Of a DNA stretch of 64,000 nucleotides, positions 34,612 through 45,082 are shown one piece after another; the first letter of the stretch is position 1; each line of letters opens with the position of its first letter. The DNA is from Roseiarcus sp963775575 (GTDB lineage Bacteria; Pseudomonadota; Alphaproteobacteria; Rhizobiales; Beijerinckiaceae): positions 124,001-188,000 of the forward strand of contig CAVZJG010000004.1 of assembly GCA_963775575.1 (NCBI GenBank), given 5' to 3'. The notes beneath the pieces were generated by a model that worked only from the letters and a program-made list of their open reading frames with translations, made no database searches and was not told where the DNA came from. The position numbers were made by a program, and so were the translations under genes.

Positions 34612-35121
34612 CGGCCGCGAAGCCGCGAGACCGGCCTGCGCGCGAATCGCGCCGTCGCCGATTCGCGCTGCGTTTGTCCCCGCTTTGAACGCGCGATCCC
34701 AAGCTGGGACTGCGCCCGCGAGTCGACGTTGACGAACGGGAAACCAAGAATCCGGTCGGGCCGGCCGATCGTGCAAGAATTCGCTGGGGCCGAGCGAGAT
34801 TCGACTCGCTTTTTCCCAAAAAAGGGGATTCGCCTCGCGCGTCGCCAATTCGTGCCGGTTTTGTTTCCGCTCCCGCCGTCCGGTCCCGCCGGGAAACACA
34901 TCGATGGAATGTTGTGTAAGACGGGCGAAGGTTTTGGCGGCCCCGGTTCGGGTCTCGACCCGCCGCCTCGACAGGGCCGGCGGGTCCGGCTATGCCTGAC
35001 GACGAGCGAAACGGCGGCGACTCGTCGGGCCGCTCGCTGCCTTGTCATGCACGCGGCGGTTTGCGAGACGCCGCGCCCTGCTTCTCGCGATCCCAGTCAA
35101 GCGCCGGAGCGCGAGCGCCCG
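34612..35121. other. Intergenic region before the Mla operon
   Basis: No gene is supported in about 510 bases. The frame of the next gene stays open through part of it, but without ribosome-binding site or coding character. Promoter elements could not be assigned with confidence. Confidence 0.4.
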
Positions 35122-36255
35122 ATGTCCACGGCTCCCGCCGTCACCAGCCAAACAACCGCGGACGGCGTTCGCCTGGCGCTGGCCGGGGAATGGACGGTCG
35201 ACGCCGGAGCGCAACTGGAGCAGCGCGCCGACGCGCTGGTTGCGCTCGCCGCCGGCGCGCGGTCGGCGACGATCGATCTCGCGCAAGTCGATCGCATGGA
35301 CACGGCGGGGGCGTGGGTCGTCGATCGCTCGCGCCAGTCGCTGGCCGCGCGCGGCGCCGAGGCGACCATCGTCGGCGCGCGGCCCGAGCACGCGATTCTG
35401 CTGCGCGAGGCGCATTTCCGCCCGATGGATGCCCCTCCGTCGCACGAGCCGCCGACCTTGTCGTCGCTCGTCGGCGACGTCGGCGAAAGCGTCTACACCG
35501 CGGGCGCCGATCTCGTCGCCGGCCTGGGATTTCTCGGCCGCATGGTCAGCGTCGGCGCGACCGTCGCCGTTCGACCGCCGCGTTGGCGCTGGACGTCGAC
35601 GATCTTCCACCTCGAGTCGTTCTCGCTGCGCGGCGCTCCGATCATCCTGTTGATCAATTTTCTCGTCGGCGCCATCGTCGCCCAACAGGGCATCTTTCAG
35701 TTGGCGCGATTCAACGCGACCGCGTTCACCGTCGATCTGATCGGCATTCTCGTGTTGCGTGAACTGGGCGTGCTGCTGACCTCGATCATGATCGCCGGCC
35801 GATCCGGCTCCGCAATCACGGCGGAAATCGGCGCCATGAAGATGCGCGAGGAGGTCGACGCGCTGATGGTGATGGCGCTCGATCCGATGGAAGTATTGGT
35901 TCTGCCGCGAATCTTGGCGCTGGTCGCGGCGCTGCCGCTGCTCACCTTCCTGGCGGATATGGCGTCGCTGTTCGGCGGCATGTGCGTGGCCTGGGCCTAC
36001 GGCGGGATCGGCCCGGCGGTGTTCCTCGAGCGCCTGCATGACGCCATCGGCCTCAACACGTTCGCCGTCGGCCTGATCAAGGCGCCGTTCATGGCGCTGG
36101 TGATCGGGTTGATCGCCTCGGTCGAAGGCTTCGCGGTGAGCGGCTCCGCCGAATCCCTCGGCCGAAAGGTGACGGAATCCGTGGTCAAGTCGATCTTCAT
36201 GGTCATCGTCCTCGACGGCCTTTTCGCGATGTTCTTCGCGGCGGTGCGGTTTTGA
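35122..36255 (+). CDS. mlaE: STAS-MlaE fusion, lipid ABC transporter permease
   Basis: 377 residues from ATG 35122. An N-terminal STAS domain (about 1-95; IDLAQVDRMDTAGAWVV) corresponds to the separate MlaB of enterobacteria. It is joined to an MlaE permease with its membrane segments and the loop EIGAMKMREEVDALMVMALDP. The complex moves phospholipids across the cell envelope to keep outer-membrane asymmetry. The stop overlaps the start of the ATPase gene. STAS fusion to the permease is common in alphaproteobacteria. Confidence 0.93.
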   Translation: MSTAPAVTSQTTADGVRLALAGEWTVDAGAQLEQRADALVALAAGARSATIDLAQVDRMDTAGAWVVDRSRQSLAARGAEATIVGARPEHAILLREAHFRPMDAPPSHEPPTLSSLVGDVGESVYTAGADLVAGLGFLGRMVSVGATVAVRPPRWRWTSTIFHLESFSLRGAPIILLINFLVGAIVAQQGIFQLARFNATAFTVDLIGILVLRELGVLLTSIMIAGRSGSAITAEIGAMKMREEVDALMVMALDPMEVLVLPRILALVAALPLLTFLADMASLFGGMCVAWAYGGIGPAVFLERLHDAIGLNTFAVGLIKAPFMALVIGLIASVEGFAVSGSAESLGRKVTESVVKSIFMVIVLDGLFAMFFAAVRF

Positions 36256-37121
36256 GCGCCGGCGCCGGCGATTCCCGCGCCGCCCCCTCGGCGCCCTCCC
36301 ACCCGCCGCGCCGCGACGGCGAGGCGCCTCCCGAGGCGGTGATCCGGGTGCGCGGGCTCAAGGTCGGCTTCGGCGAAGAGCTGGTCATGGACGGCCTCGA
36401 TCTCGACGTCTATCGCGGCGAGGTGCTCGGCTTCGTCGGCGCTTCGGGCGCCGGCAAGTCCGTCTTGACGCGCGCAATTCTGGGTCTGTTGCCCAAGCGG
36501 GCGGGCCTGATCGAGGTTTACGGCGAGAACGTCGATGCGCTCTCGATCGCCGAGCGCGAACGCGTCGAACAGCGATGGGGCGTCCTGTTCCAACAGGGCG
36601 CGCTGTTTTCGAACCTGACGGTGATGCAGAACATTCAGGCGCCGATGCGCGAGCATCTCCATCTGTCGCCGCGCCTGCGCGACGAATTGGCGATGTTAAA
36701 AATCGACCTCGTCGGCCTGCCGTCCGACGCCGCCGATAAATTTCCCGCCGAACTTTCCGGCGGCATGATCAAGCGGGCGGCGCTGGCCCGCGCTCTGGCG
36801 CTCGATCCCGACCTGCTGTTTTTGGACGAACCCACCTCGGGCCTCGACCCGATCGGGGCCGCCGAATTCGACGAACTGATCGCCACAATGCGGCGCACGC
36901 TCGGGTTCACGGTGTTCATGGTGACCCACGACCTCGACAGTCTCTACGCGATTTGCGATCGCGTCGGGGTGCTGGGGCGGGGGCGGGTGACCGCGATCGG
37001 GCCGATTTCCGAACTCTTGCGTTCCGAGGACCCCTGGATCAAAGCTTACTTTCACGGCAAGAGGGGTTCGGGGCGCGAAGCCGTTCTGCGTCAGGCGAGC
37101 GGCGCGAGGCGCGAGCCGTGA
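36252..37121 (+). CDS. mlaF: Mla-type lipid ABC transporter ATP-binding protein
   Basis: 289 residues. The cassette has Walker A GASGAGKSV, signature LSGGMIKRA, Walker B LLFLDEPTSGLDP and a switch histidine in FMVTHDLD. The first 30 residues are proline-rich and probably disordered. The TTG at 36252 overlaps the permease stop (TTGA) and is the best start in the absence of ATG. It energises the adjacent STAS-MlaE permease. Confidence 0.93.
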   Translation: MSAGAGDSRAAPSAPSHPPRRDGEAPPEAVIRVRGLKVGFGEELVMDGLDLDVYRGEVLGFVGASGAGKSVLTRAILGLLPKRAGLIEVYGENVDALSIAERERVEQRWGVLFQQGALFSNLTVMQNIQAPMREHLHLSPRLRDELAMLKIDLVGLPSDAADKFPAELSGGMIKRAALARALALDPDLLFLDEPTSGLDPIGAAEFDELIATMRRTLGFTVFMVTHDLDSLYAICDRVGVLGRGRVTAIGPISELLRSEDPWIKAYFHGKRGSGREAVLRQASGARREP

Positions 37122-37321
37122 ACGCGCGGGAGGCTCGAGCGTGGGGTCTTGGGGGGCGACAGGCCGCCCGCAGACGCGGAGGCGCCGGGGAGGGCGCGGA
37201 TTGACGAGGGGCGTCGGCTCGAGAAATCTGCTATGTGAATCGGCCTTGAAGGGCGGCGGCCGGGCGCCGGCGAGCGATTGAGTCGGCGAGCGCCGGGCGT
37301 TTACGAAGGCGATGGACGGCG

Positions 37322-38227
37322 ATGGAGACGCGAGCCCATTTCGTATTGATCGGCGCGTTCACCCTGGCGGTGATCGCGGGAGCGTTTCTGTTTGTCCTGT
37401 GGTTCTCGGGCCTGACCAGGATAGCCGAGCACAAGAGTTACGAAATTCTCTTCACCGGCTCCGTTTCGGGACTTTCGCGGGGCGGCGCGGTGCTGTTCAA
37501 CGGCTTGCGCGTCGGCGAAGTCAGGGAGATCAATTTGGATCCGAACGATCCGGGCCGTGTCCAGGCCCTGGTCGACGTCAGCGGAAGCGTCCCTATCAAG
37601 AAGGACACCACAGCGCGCTTGGAGATCCAGGGACTGACCGGGGGAGCGGTCATCGCGTTGAACGGCGGCGCCCCCGACGCGCCGCCGTTAATCGAGAATA
37701 AGGGCGCGCCGCCTATCATCATCGCCGAACCTTCCCAATTGCAGGACCTCATGGAGAACGTCCGCAGTCTTTCCGCCAAGGCCGAATCGGTGCTGGGCAA
37801 AGCCGACAAGCTGATCAGCGACAACAGCGTCGCCGTCGGCGACGCGATCACGAACCTCGACGCGTTCTCGAAGGCGCTCGGCGACAATGCGCCGGGAATC
37901 AAGTCCGCCGTGGCGGATCTGGAATCGCTGCTCAAGTCGATCGACGGCCGGAAGGTCGCGAACTTCCTCGACGGCGCCGATTCGCTCGGCCAAACCTTGC
38001 GCGACAACAAGGGCGAGATCGATCGCACGCTGAAGAACGTGTCGGAATTCGCCGTCGGCGTCAACCGCTTCAGCTCGTCGGGCCTGCGCGAATACGAAGC
38101 GCTGGCGGTCGACGCGCGGCGGACGGTCAATGATCTCGATCGCGTCGTGCGGACTTTCGAGCGCAATCCGAGCGAGGTGATTTTCGGCGCCAAGCCGGCC
38201 CTGCCAGAATTTCACGGCGGACCCTGA
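37322..38227 (+). CDS. mlaD: MCE-family protein MlaD
   Basis: 301 residues. A single N-terminal membrane anchor (FVLIGAFTLAVIAGAFLFVL) leads to one MCE domain with GLSRGGAVLFNGLRVGEV, then a helical tail. MlaD hexamers form the periplasmic pore that receives lipids from the permease. It lies 200 bases after mlaF and its stop shares a base with the next ATG (TGATG), keeping the operon together. Confidence 0.93.
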   Translation: METRAHFVLIGAFTLAVIAGAFLFVLWFSGLTRIAEHKSYEILFTGSVSGLSRGGAVLFNGLRVGEVREINLDPNDPGRVQALVDVSGSVPIKKDTTARLEIQGLTGGAVIALNGGAPDAPPLIENKGAPPIIIAEPSQLQDLMENVRSLSAKAESVLGKADKLISDNSVAVGDAITNLDAFSKALGDNAPGIKSAVADLESLLKSIDGRKVANFLDGADSLGQTLRDNKGEIDRTLKNVSEFAVGVNRFSSSGLREYEALAVDARRTVNDLDRVVRTFERNPSEVIFGAKPALPEFHGGP

Positions 38228-38886
38228 TGTCGTCCGACCCGCATTCTCGGCCTGATTCCGCCGCTCGGCGTGGGTTCGCGCTTGCCCGTCGCGTCCGCCG
38301 GCTGGCCAGCGCGTTCGGCGCCGGCGCGCCAACGGCCGCGGCGCTCGCGTTGGGCTTGCTGCTCGCGTCCTGCGCCGGCGAGCCGGACACCTTCGATCTC
38401 AACGCGGCCAAGCCCGTTTCAGCGCGGTCGCTGCAGGCGCAATTGCGGGTCGGCGAACCGATCGCCGCGATCGACCTCGACAGCGACCGCATTCTGGTTC
38501 GCGTCGGCCCCGAGCAGTTTGCGACGCTGGCAGGCGCGCGATGGTCCGCTCGTCTGCCGCTTCTCGTTCAATCGCGATTGACCCAGACGTTCGAGAACGC
38601 CCATCTCTTGCATAAGGTCGGCGGCCACGGCGCGGCGACGATCGCGGACTACGATCTCGAGGTCGAAATCCGAAAGTTCGAACTCGACGCCGCCCAAATG
38701 CAGGTCGAAGCCGATCTCGCGGTCAAGATCGTTGCGATCGTTGGCGGGCGCGTGGTCGCGGCCGAGATCTTCACCGCCGAGGCCCCGGTCGGCTCGACCG
38801 ACGGCGCGGCGGTTTCGACGGCGCTGGACGGCGCGCTTTCGTCGGTCATGAGGCGGATCGTCGCGTTGGTCTCGACGCGCCTATAA
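38227..38886 (+). CDS. ABC-type transport auxiliary lipoprotein
   Basis: 219 residues. A long, arginine-rich leader ends in the lipobox LLASC with the lipidated cysteine near residue 49. The mature part matches the PqiC/auxiliary-lipoprotein family (ABC_trans_aux), with pairs such as DSDRILVRVGPEQ and IADYDLEVEIRKFELD. In MCE systems this lipoprotein usually sits at the outer membrane side. It overlaps the mlaD stop by one base. An MlaC homologue is not seen in the window. Confidence 0.88.
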   Translation: MSSDPHSRPDSAARRGFALARRVRRLASAFGAGAPTAAALALGLLLASCAGEPDTFDLNAAKPVSARSLQAQLRVGEPIAAIDLDSDRILVRVGPEQFATLAGARWSARLPLLVQSRLTQTFENAHLLHKVGGHGAATIADYDLEVEIRKFELDAAQMQVEADLAVKIVAIVGGRVVAAEIFTAEAPVGSTDGAAVSTALDGALSSVMRRIVALVSTRL

Positions 38887-38950
38887 GCGCCGCGAACCGG
38901 AACGGCGGGCGCCGGTTCCCGGGCAGGGAACCCACGCCGCCGATCGAAAC

Positions 38951-41900
38951 TCACCCCAGCCGACCCGACGCATGCGCCAGCATGGTGTAGACCTTGCCGG
39001 CGTCCGAGAGGAGAGTCGCGCGCGATTGCGCGCCGTCCCGGTCGCTCTGGCCGATCTTGGCCAGAAGACGTTCGAATTCCTGCGTGTAGCGGGTGACCGA
39101 AACCTGGAATTGCGGATCGTTGCGGAACCGGCGGCGAACCTCGTCGAAGGTCTGCTGGCCCTGCGCCGTGTAGAGGCGGCGGCTGACCGCGGTGGTGTCG
39201 CCGCCGCGCCAGCGATCCCACATTTCCGCGGCGGCTTCGGCGTCGACGAATTTGGCGATGTCCAGAGAAATCCCTTCGAGCGGGTCGTTGGCGGCGCGGC
39301 CCAGCGCCGTCCGCGATTCGTCGCGCGAGGCGGCGGCCAGAAGGTTCGACAACCAGCCGGATTGGCCGCGTTCGGCGCTCGCGGGCGAGGTCGGCGGCGC
39401 GCTCGCGGGCGCTTGCGGGGCGCGCGGGCGCTGGGACTTGGCGCCGGCTCGCGCCGGCTCGGCCGCCATCGACGCGGCGACGAGGGCTCGCCCGTCGTCG
39501 CGCGCCGAATCGGCGTTTCGCGGCGCCGCGTCGTTGCGCGCCGCCTCGAAGCGCGCCGGCGCCGTCGCCGGGGCGGGCTCGGCGACGTCGAAGTCGGCGC
39601 CGGAGGCCGTGACGACCGCGGTCAATTCCCTGAGCGCTTTGATCTGGTCCGACACGACGCGACGCATCGCGGTCGCCGCCTCGTTGGTCTCCTCGGGCAA
39701 TTCGAAGACGCCGCGGCGCAGTTCCTGGCGCGTCGCGTCGAGATGGCGTTGCACGTCGCCAGCCATCTGCTTGACCTCGGCGACCGCCTGGCGAAACCGG
39801 TCGGCGGTGTCGTGCATGACCTCGGAGAGTTGAGCGTTCGCCTGCTCGTAAGCCGCCTGCAGCGCCTGCTCGGTGCTTTCCCGCTCCTTGCTCGCACTCT
39901 CGCGGATCATCTCGAACTGGCTGATGACCGACGAGGCCGTGCCCTTGGTCGCCATCGCCAGCGAGGCGCTGATCTCCTGGGCGCGCGCCTGCGCCCGGTT
40001 GAAACTCTCTTCAAACGACGCGGCGAAGCGGCTCGCCGCGGTGTCGAAATCCAGGCTCTTGGCGTCGATCTCGGCGAACAAGTTCTGCAGGCTCGCATGA
40101 CGGCGCTCGAACGCCTGGTTGGCCGTCTCCTGCTTGGCGGAAAAATCGCGCGAGACCTCGGTGAGCGCGGTGGCGTACGCCGCCATATGCTCGACGAGCG
40201 AACCGGACATGGTGTGCGCCGTCGACGACATTCGGTCGAGTTCCGAGACTTGCGCCGCCGTCGTGGCGAGGGCGTGCTGCAGTTCGTCGACCTTCTCGCT
40301 GAAGTCGCCCCGGATCGCGCCGAGTTTGTCGCTCGCGCCGCCCACAACCCGATCCAGCGCCAAGCTGGCCTCGCCCAGACGGTCGAGAACTTGGCTCAAC
40401 TCGTCACGCAGACGGTCGCTGGTGGTGGTCAGCGCCGTCACCGATTCGCCGGCGTTGCCCTCGATCGCTTCGCGGAACGCGGCGCCGGATTGCTCGACCT
40501 CGGCCCTGAGCTGGCCGGTCAACGAGCCGAGCGAGTGGACGGAGTCGGCCGCGCTGGCGGTGATGGTGGCGATCAGATCCTCGCTGCGCCGCTTCATCAA
40601 GGCGATGAGACCGGACGTCTGATACTCGAACGTCTGCGCCGCGCGTTCGCTGACGCCGGTGATTTCGCTCGAGACTTGCTCTCCGCGCTGGCTGAGTTGA
40701 GTGAGGAAATCGACCGCCTCCGGACCCGCCATGAGCGCGCGCAACTCCTCGATCCGCGCGGCGAGGCTGCCGGCGAGTTCGTCGCCGCGCCCCGCCAAGG
40801 CCGCGTCGAGGTTCTCGATCGCGGCCGCGAGGGTCGCGGCGATCTCGTCGCGCTGGGTGGAAAAGCCGGCGCCGAACCGGTCGGCGGCGTCGGCGATCGA
40901 ACTCGTGAAGGGCGGCGCCATGGGCGCTGACCGCGTCGTCGAATTGGGTCGAAAGGGCCTGCAAGGGCGAAATGACCTGATCGCGGAAGCGATCGACGCC
41001 GCCCCCGATCCCTCGCGCGATTTCGATCGTGTTCTTGGCCAGGGTTTCGTTCAGCGCCTTGACCCGCGCGGCAATCGCTTCCTCGATCGTCGACACCTTG
41101 TCGTCGATCTGCGTCGTCAGCGAGTTGGTTTCTGCGTTGACGCGCGAGATCAGCTCGTCGCTGCGCTGGGCGAAGGTCGATTCAAAGTTCGCCATTCCGT
41201 CCCGCACGGCGTCGTTGATGGCGCTGGCCTGCGTCGCCAGCGCGAGTTCGACGACCGTCTGATGGGCGACGGACGCGTTGTCGAATTCCGCCAGGCGAGC
41301 GTTCGAGGCTTGTTCGAAGCGCGCGTGGTGATCCGTCAGGCGGTCGTCGAGTTCAGCCTGACGACTGGACATCATCGCGTCGATCGCTTCGACCTGAGCT
41401 TTGAGGCTGTCGCCGAGGCGCGTGGCGTGGCCGCTGATCCGTTGGACGACGCTGTCGCCGCCGTCTCCCACCAAGCCCGCCAGAGAATTCAGTTGCTTGT
41501 CCAAGGTCCCGGTCTGGGCGGTCAAGTCGGCGACCAGAGCGCCGCCGCGCGCGCCGAGCGTTTCTTCGAGTGAAGCGATTCTCGACGCAATCGCGTCGTG
41601 CAAGCTTTCGCCGCTGACGGTGATCGAGGCGATGGCTTGGCCGGCGATGGAGGCGAATTTTTCGCCGGCCTGCGCGGCTTGCTCGCTCCATCGGGCCAGA
41701 GACGCTTGCGAAGCCTCGCGAAAGCGATCCTGGGTCGCCGCGCCCTGGTCGGAGATCGCGGCGGCCGCTTGGCGCGCGGATTCTTCGAACTGGCTGCTCA
41801 ACGTGCTCGCGGTCTCGTCGACGAAGCCGCGCAACTGCGCGTTGCGCGCCTCGAAATTCTCCGACCACGCGGCGCCCGTGCGGTCCAACGCTTCGCGCTG

Positions 41901-42746
41901 ATCGGCCATCTCGGCGATCAGCGAGCGAATGCGGCGTTCGCTGTCGGAATAGGCGCTCTCGAGCGTGGAGACCTCGGAGCGGACCAGGGTCTCCAACTCG
42001 GCGGCGCGGGCCAGTGCCCGCTCGACGCCGTCGCCCATCGAGGCGACTTCCCGGCGTATCGCCTGGGAAAGCGTGGCGACCTGCTCGCCCGCTGCGGTTT
42101 CGGGCTCCGCCAGCCGCAACGCGACCCGGGTGATAGAACCCGCCGAGACGCGCAGTTCCTGCATCCGGCGCGCCAACGTGGCGAAGCCGAAAAGAAGGAT
42201 CGTCGGTCCGAGCGCCGCCAAGGCGAGCAAGACCGTTTCCGGCCGGAGCAAAGCGTCGCGCGCGGCCGCCAGGTTCATTTCCGTCGGGGGCAAGCGCAAA
42301 ACCACGTAGACCGCGCAGAGCGCCAGCCAAACGAGCGCCGCGACGGCGGCCGCCACGAACGGCGCCCGGCTCGGACGGCGCGATTGCAAGGCCTGAACGA
42401 TCGGGCCGATCGCGGCCCGATCGTCGTTGGCGGGCGGCGTCCCGGCGCCGAGAATGCGTTCGCTCTCCCCGCGTTGCGGCGGCTGGCGATGGGCGATCGG
42501 CGACGGCTCGCCGGGGTCTTGCGCCGACAGCGTGTTCGCGGGCGGGGCCAACGTCGGCGGGACGGCGGACGAGGGCCAGCCGAGGTCGGGGTCGGGGGCG
42601 GGGGCGGGGGCGGGGGCGGAGCCGGGATCGGAGGCCGTGGGCGCAGCCGCGCCGACAGGGCTCTCGTCGGCGGACAGGCTCAAAGCCTCCTCGATAGCCG
42701 ACATCGCCGCGGAGACCGCGTCATGGGTCGTTTGTTTCTGCGCCAT
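38951..42746 (-). CDS. GPR/RgsE-like membrane-anchored coiled-coil protein of polar growth (apparent frameshift)
   Basis: Read through one frame change, the gene encodes about 1264 residues from ATG 42746 (GAGG upstream). A disordered proline-rich N-terminus is followed by two hydrophobic segments (PFVAAAVAALVWLALCAVYV and LLALAALGPTILLFGFATLA), then about 900 residues of apolipoprotein-like coiled coil with many E/Q/A-rich repeats. A conserved C-terminal domain follows, ending KVYTMLAHASGRLG. Architecture matches the Growth Pole Ring protein GPR of Agrobacterium (RgsE in Sinorhizobium), although shorter than its roughly 2100 residues. The frame changes between about 40895 and 40920. Both halves remain clean, so it may be a sequencing error. 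Confidence 0.65.
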
Positions 42747-43034
42747 TGCGTCCGCCTCGTTCGCTCGGTCGCGACCGGCCACGGCCGGTCGCAAGCGCCC
42801 CTTGCGCGCACGCCGCTTTTGGCCTCGCGTCGCGGCGCGCGGGAACGTTAACCCTCCCAGCACATTACAGGTCGCGACGCGAGATTGAAACATCTGTGGA
42901 TTCGCATCTTTCAAACGTCGTTAACGCTTGACTCACCATATTTCGAGCGCCCTCGATCGGGGGCGGGCGGCCGATCGCGATTCGCGGAGAATTTGATTGA
43001 AAATTCAGTCACTTCCTAGCATCGGGAGAGGGTG

Positions 43035-43448
43035 ATGTCCGCAACCCGCGCGCCGCCGGGCGAAAACTCCGCTCGCCCCGGCCTTACCGGTTCGTACGAC
43101 GGGTCGGCCGGCGAACCGGCGATCGACCTCGTCCATTTGGCCCGCCAGACCGACCATGACGGGGCGTTAGCGGAGGAGCTGCTCGATCTTTTCGACCGCC
43201 AATCGGCGAGCCTGATCGCGCAAGCGTCGGCCGAGGACGCCCCGCCGCGCCGGCGCGCCGAGGCCGCGCACCAGTTGCGCGGATCCGCGCTCGCCGTCGG
43301 CGCGGGCCAAGTCGCGCGCGCCGCGCAGGCGCTCGAGGCCTCGCTCGAGCGCCCAAACGCCGAAAGCGGCGAGATCGACAGGGCGCTCGCCGCGCTCGCC
43401 GGGGCGATCGGAGAGACCCGGACGGCGATCGCCAAGCTGCGCCGCTGA
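43035..43448 (+). CDS. HPt-domain phosphotransfer protein
   Basis: 137 residues from ATG 43035 with GGGAGAGG upstream. The C-terminal two-thirds form a four-helix HPt domain with the phospho-acceptor histidine around residue 79 in AAHQLRGSALAVGA, matching H-x-[LK]-[KR]-G. It would relay phosphate between a hybrid kinase and a response regulator. No kinase or receiver is adjacent, so its partners are elsewhere. The first 30 residues look disordered. Confidence 0.83.
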   Translation: MSATRAPPGENSARPGLTGSYDGSAGEPAIDLVHLARQTDHDGALAEELLDLFDRQSASLIAQASAEDAPPRRRAEAAHQLRGSALAVGAGQVARAAQALEASLERPNAESGEIDRALAALAGAIGETRTAIAKLRR

Positions 43449-43598
43449 CCTCGCGCCGCGGCTCCGCGGCGGCGCTCTCGACGATGTGGACCGCGAAAAC
43501 GCGCTTCCGTTGCGCGACGGCGCGCTTTATGTAGGCGCGCGCGGAGACGACGCCGCGACCCGATCCCGTTCGCCAGAGATGAGGAAAAAGCTCGCCCG

Positions 43599-43919
43599 AT
43601 GACAAAAGTGACATTCATCGACGCGTCCGGCGCGTCGCGCACGGTCGAAGCCGAGGCAGGCTCGACGCTGATGGAGACGGCGCTGCGCAATAGCGTTCCC
43701 GGCATCGAAGCCGAGTGCGGCGGCGCCTGCGCCTGCGCGACTTGCCATGTCTACGTCGCGCCGGAATGGGCCGAGACCGTCGGCAAGCCTTCGCAGATGG
43801 AAGAGGACATGCTCGATTTCGCCGCCGACGTGCAGCCGAATTCGCGCCTCTCCTGCCAGATCAAGGTCGCCGAGGCGCTCGACGGCCTCGTCGTGACGAT
43901 CCCCGCCAGGCAGGGGTGA
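43599..43919 (+). CDS. 2Fe-2S ferredoxin
   Basis: 106 residues. The adrenodoxin-type cluster ligands are C40, C46, C49 and C86, spaced Cx5Cx2Cx36C (ECGGACACATCHVYV ... SRLSC). Such ferredoxins serve P450s, Fe-S assembly or heme-related oxygenases. The next gene, four bases downstream, is a ferredoxin-NADP reductase, so the two likely form one electron chain. Confidence 0.94.
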   Translation: MTKVTFIDASGASRTVEAEAGSTLMETALRNSVPGIEAECGGACACATCHVYVAPEWAETVGKPSQMEEDMLDFAADVQPNSRLSCQIKVAEALDGLVVTIPARQG

Positions 43920-43924
43920 CCCCC

Positions 43925-44962
43925 ATGAGCGAAGTCGTCAAGACCGACGCGATCATCGTCGGCGCCGGGCCGATCGGGCTGTTCGCGGTGTTCGAACTGG
44001 GCCTGCTCGACATCAAAGCCGACCTCATCGATATTCTCCCCAAGATCGGCGGCCAATGCGCCGAGCTCTATCCGGAAAAGCCGATCTACGACATTCCCGG
44101 CTATCCCGTGATCACTGGCCAGGCGCTGGTCGACGCGTTGAGCAAGCAGATCCATCCTTTCCAGCCGACCTTCCACTTGGGCGAAATGGTCGAGCAGCTC
44201 GAAGTGTTGGGTTCGCCGGAGCGGCCCCTGTTCCGCGTCGTCACCGACGCCGGCGCGGTCCTCGAAGCCAAGGTGGTGGTGATCGCCGCCGGCGGCGGGT
44301 CGTTCCAGCCCAAGCGTCCGCCGACGCCGGGCGTCGAGGCCTACGAGGGTAGAAGCGTCTTCTATTCCGTACGCAAGATGGATCATTTCCGCGGCCGTCG
44401 GGTCATGATCGCAGGCGGCGGGGATTCGGCGCTCGACTGGGTCCTCAACCTTCATCCGGTCGCCAGCCGGATCACGCTCGTCCACCGCCGCGACGAATTC
44501 CGCGCCGCGCCGCATTCGGTCAACGCGATGCGCGCTCTGGTGGCGGAAAATAAGATGGATCTGGCGATCGCCCAGCTCGCGGGCCTCAAGGGCGCCGACG
44601 GCCAATTGAGCGCGGTGACGCTGCGCGGCGCGGATTCGGCGGCATTCGACGTCGAATGCGACGATCTCCTGGCGTTCTACGGCCTGACGATGAAGCTCGG
44701 ACCGGTCGCCGACTGGGGCCTCAACCTGCACGAGAACCTGATCCCCGTCGACACCGAGAAGTTCGAGACCAGCGTCCCCGGCATTTTCGCCGTCGGCGAC
44801 ATCATCACGTATCCCGGCAAACTGAAGCTGATCCTGTCGGGCTTCCACGAAGCCGCGCTCGCCGCGCAGAAGGCCCACCGCTACGTCTATCCCGACAAGA
44901 AGCTGCTGTTCCAGTACACCACCTCGTCGACCAACCTGCAGCGCAAGCTGGGGGTGAGCTGA
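43925..44962 (+). CDS. Ferredoxin-NADP reductase (thioredoxin-reductase-like type)
   Basis: 345 residues. The FAD site IIVGAGPIGLF is near the N-terminus, PKIGGQCAELYPEKPIYDIP follows, and the NADP site is MIAGGGDSALDW. It lacks the CxxC of thioredoxin reductases, which marks the TrxR-like FNR family (YumC type). It lies five bases after the ferredoxin gene and presumably reduces that protein with NADPH. Confidence 0.93.
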   Translation: MSEVVKTDAIIVGAGPIGLFAVFELGLLDIKADLIDILPKIGGQCAELYPEKPIYDIPGYPVITGQALVDALSKQIHPFQPTFHLGEMVEQLEVLGSPERPLFRVVTDAGAVLEAKVVVIAAGGGSFQPKRPPTPGVEAYEGRSVFYSVRKMDHFRGRRVMIAGGGDSALDWVLNLHPVASRITLVHRRDEFRAAPHSVNAMRALVAENKMDLAIAQLAGLKGADGQLSAVTLRGADSAAFDVECDDLLAFYGLTMKLGPVADWGLNLHENLIPVDTEKFETSVPGIFAVGDIITYPGKLKLILSGFHEAALAAQKAHRYVYPDKKLLFQYTTSSTNLQRKLGVS

Positions 44963-45082
44963 GCGGGAGAAACGCAAGGGGCGGCGCGGTTTTTGCCCGC
45001 TCGCGTGAAACAATCGCCCCCTTCGGCCCGTATTCTCCGGCGACGGCTTGCAAAGCCGTCGTCGAAGGATAGGGTCGTCGGC

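Noticed and set aside
42840..42930. CtrA binding sites upstream of the GPR-like gene
   Set aside because: GTTAAC-type half-sites occur twice, but no TTAA-N7-TTAA full site is present.
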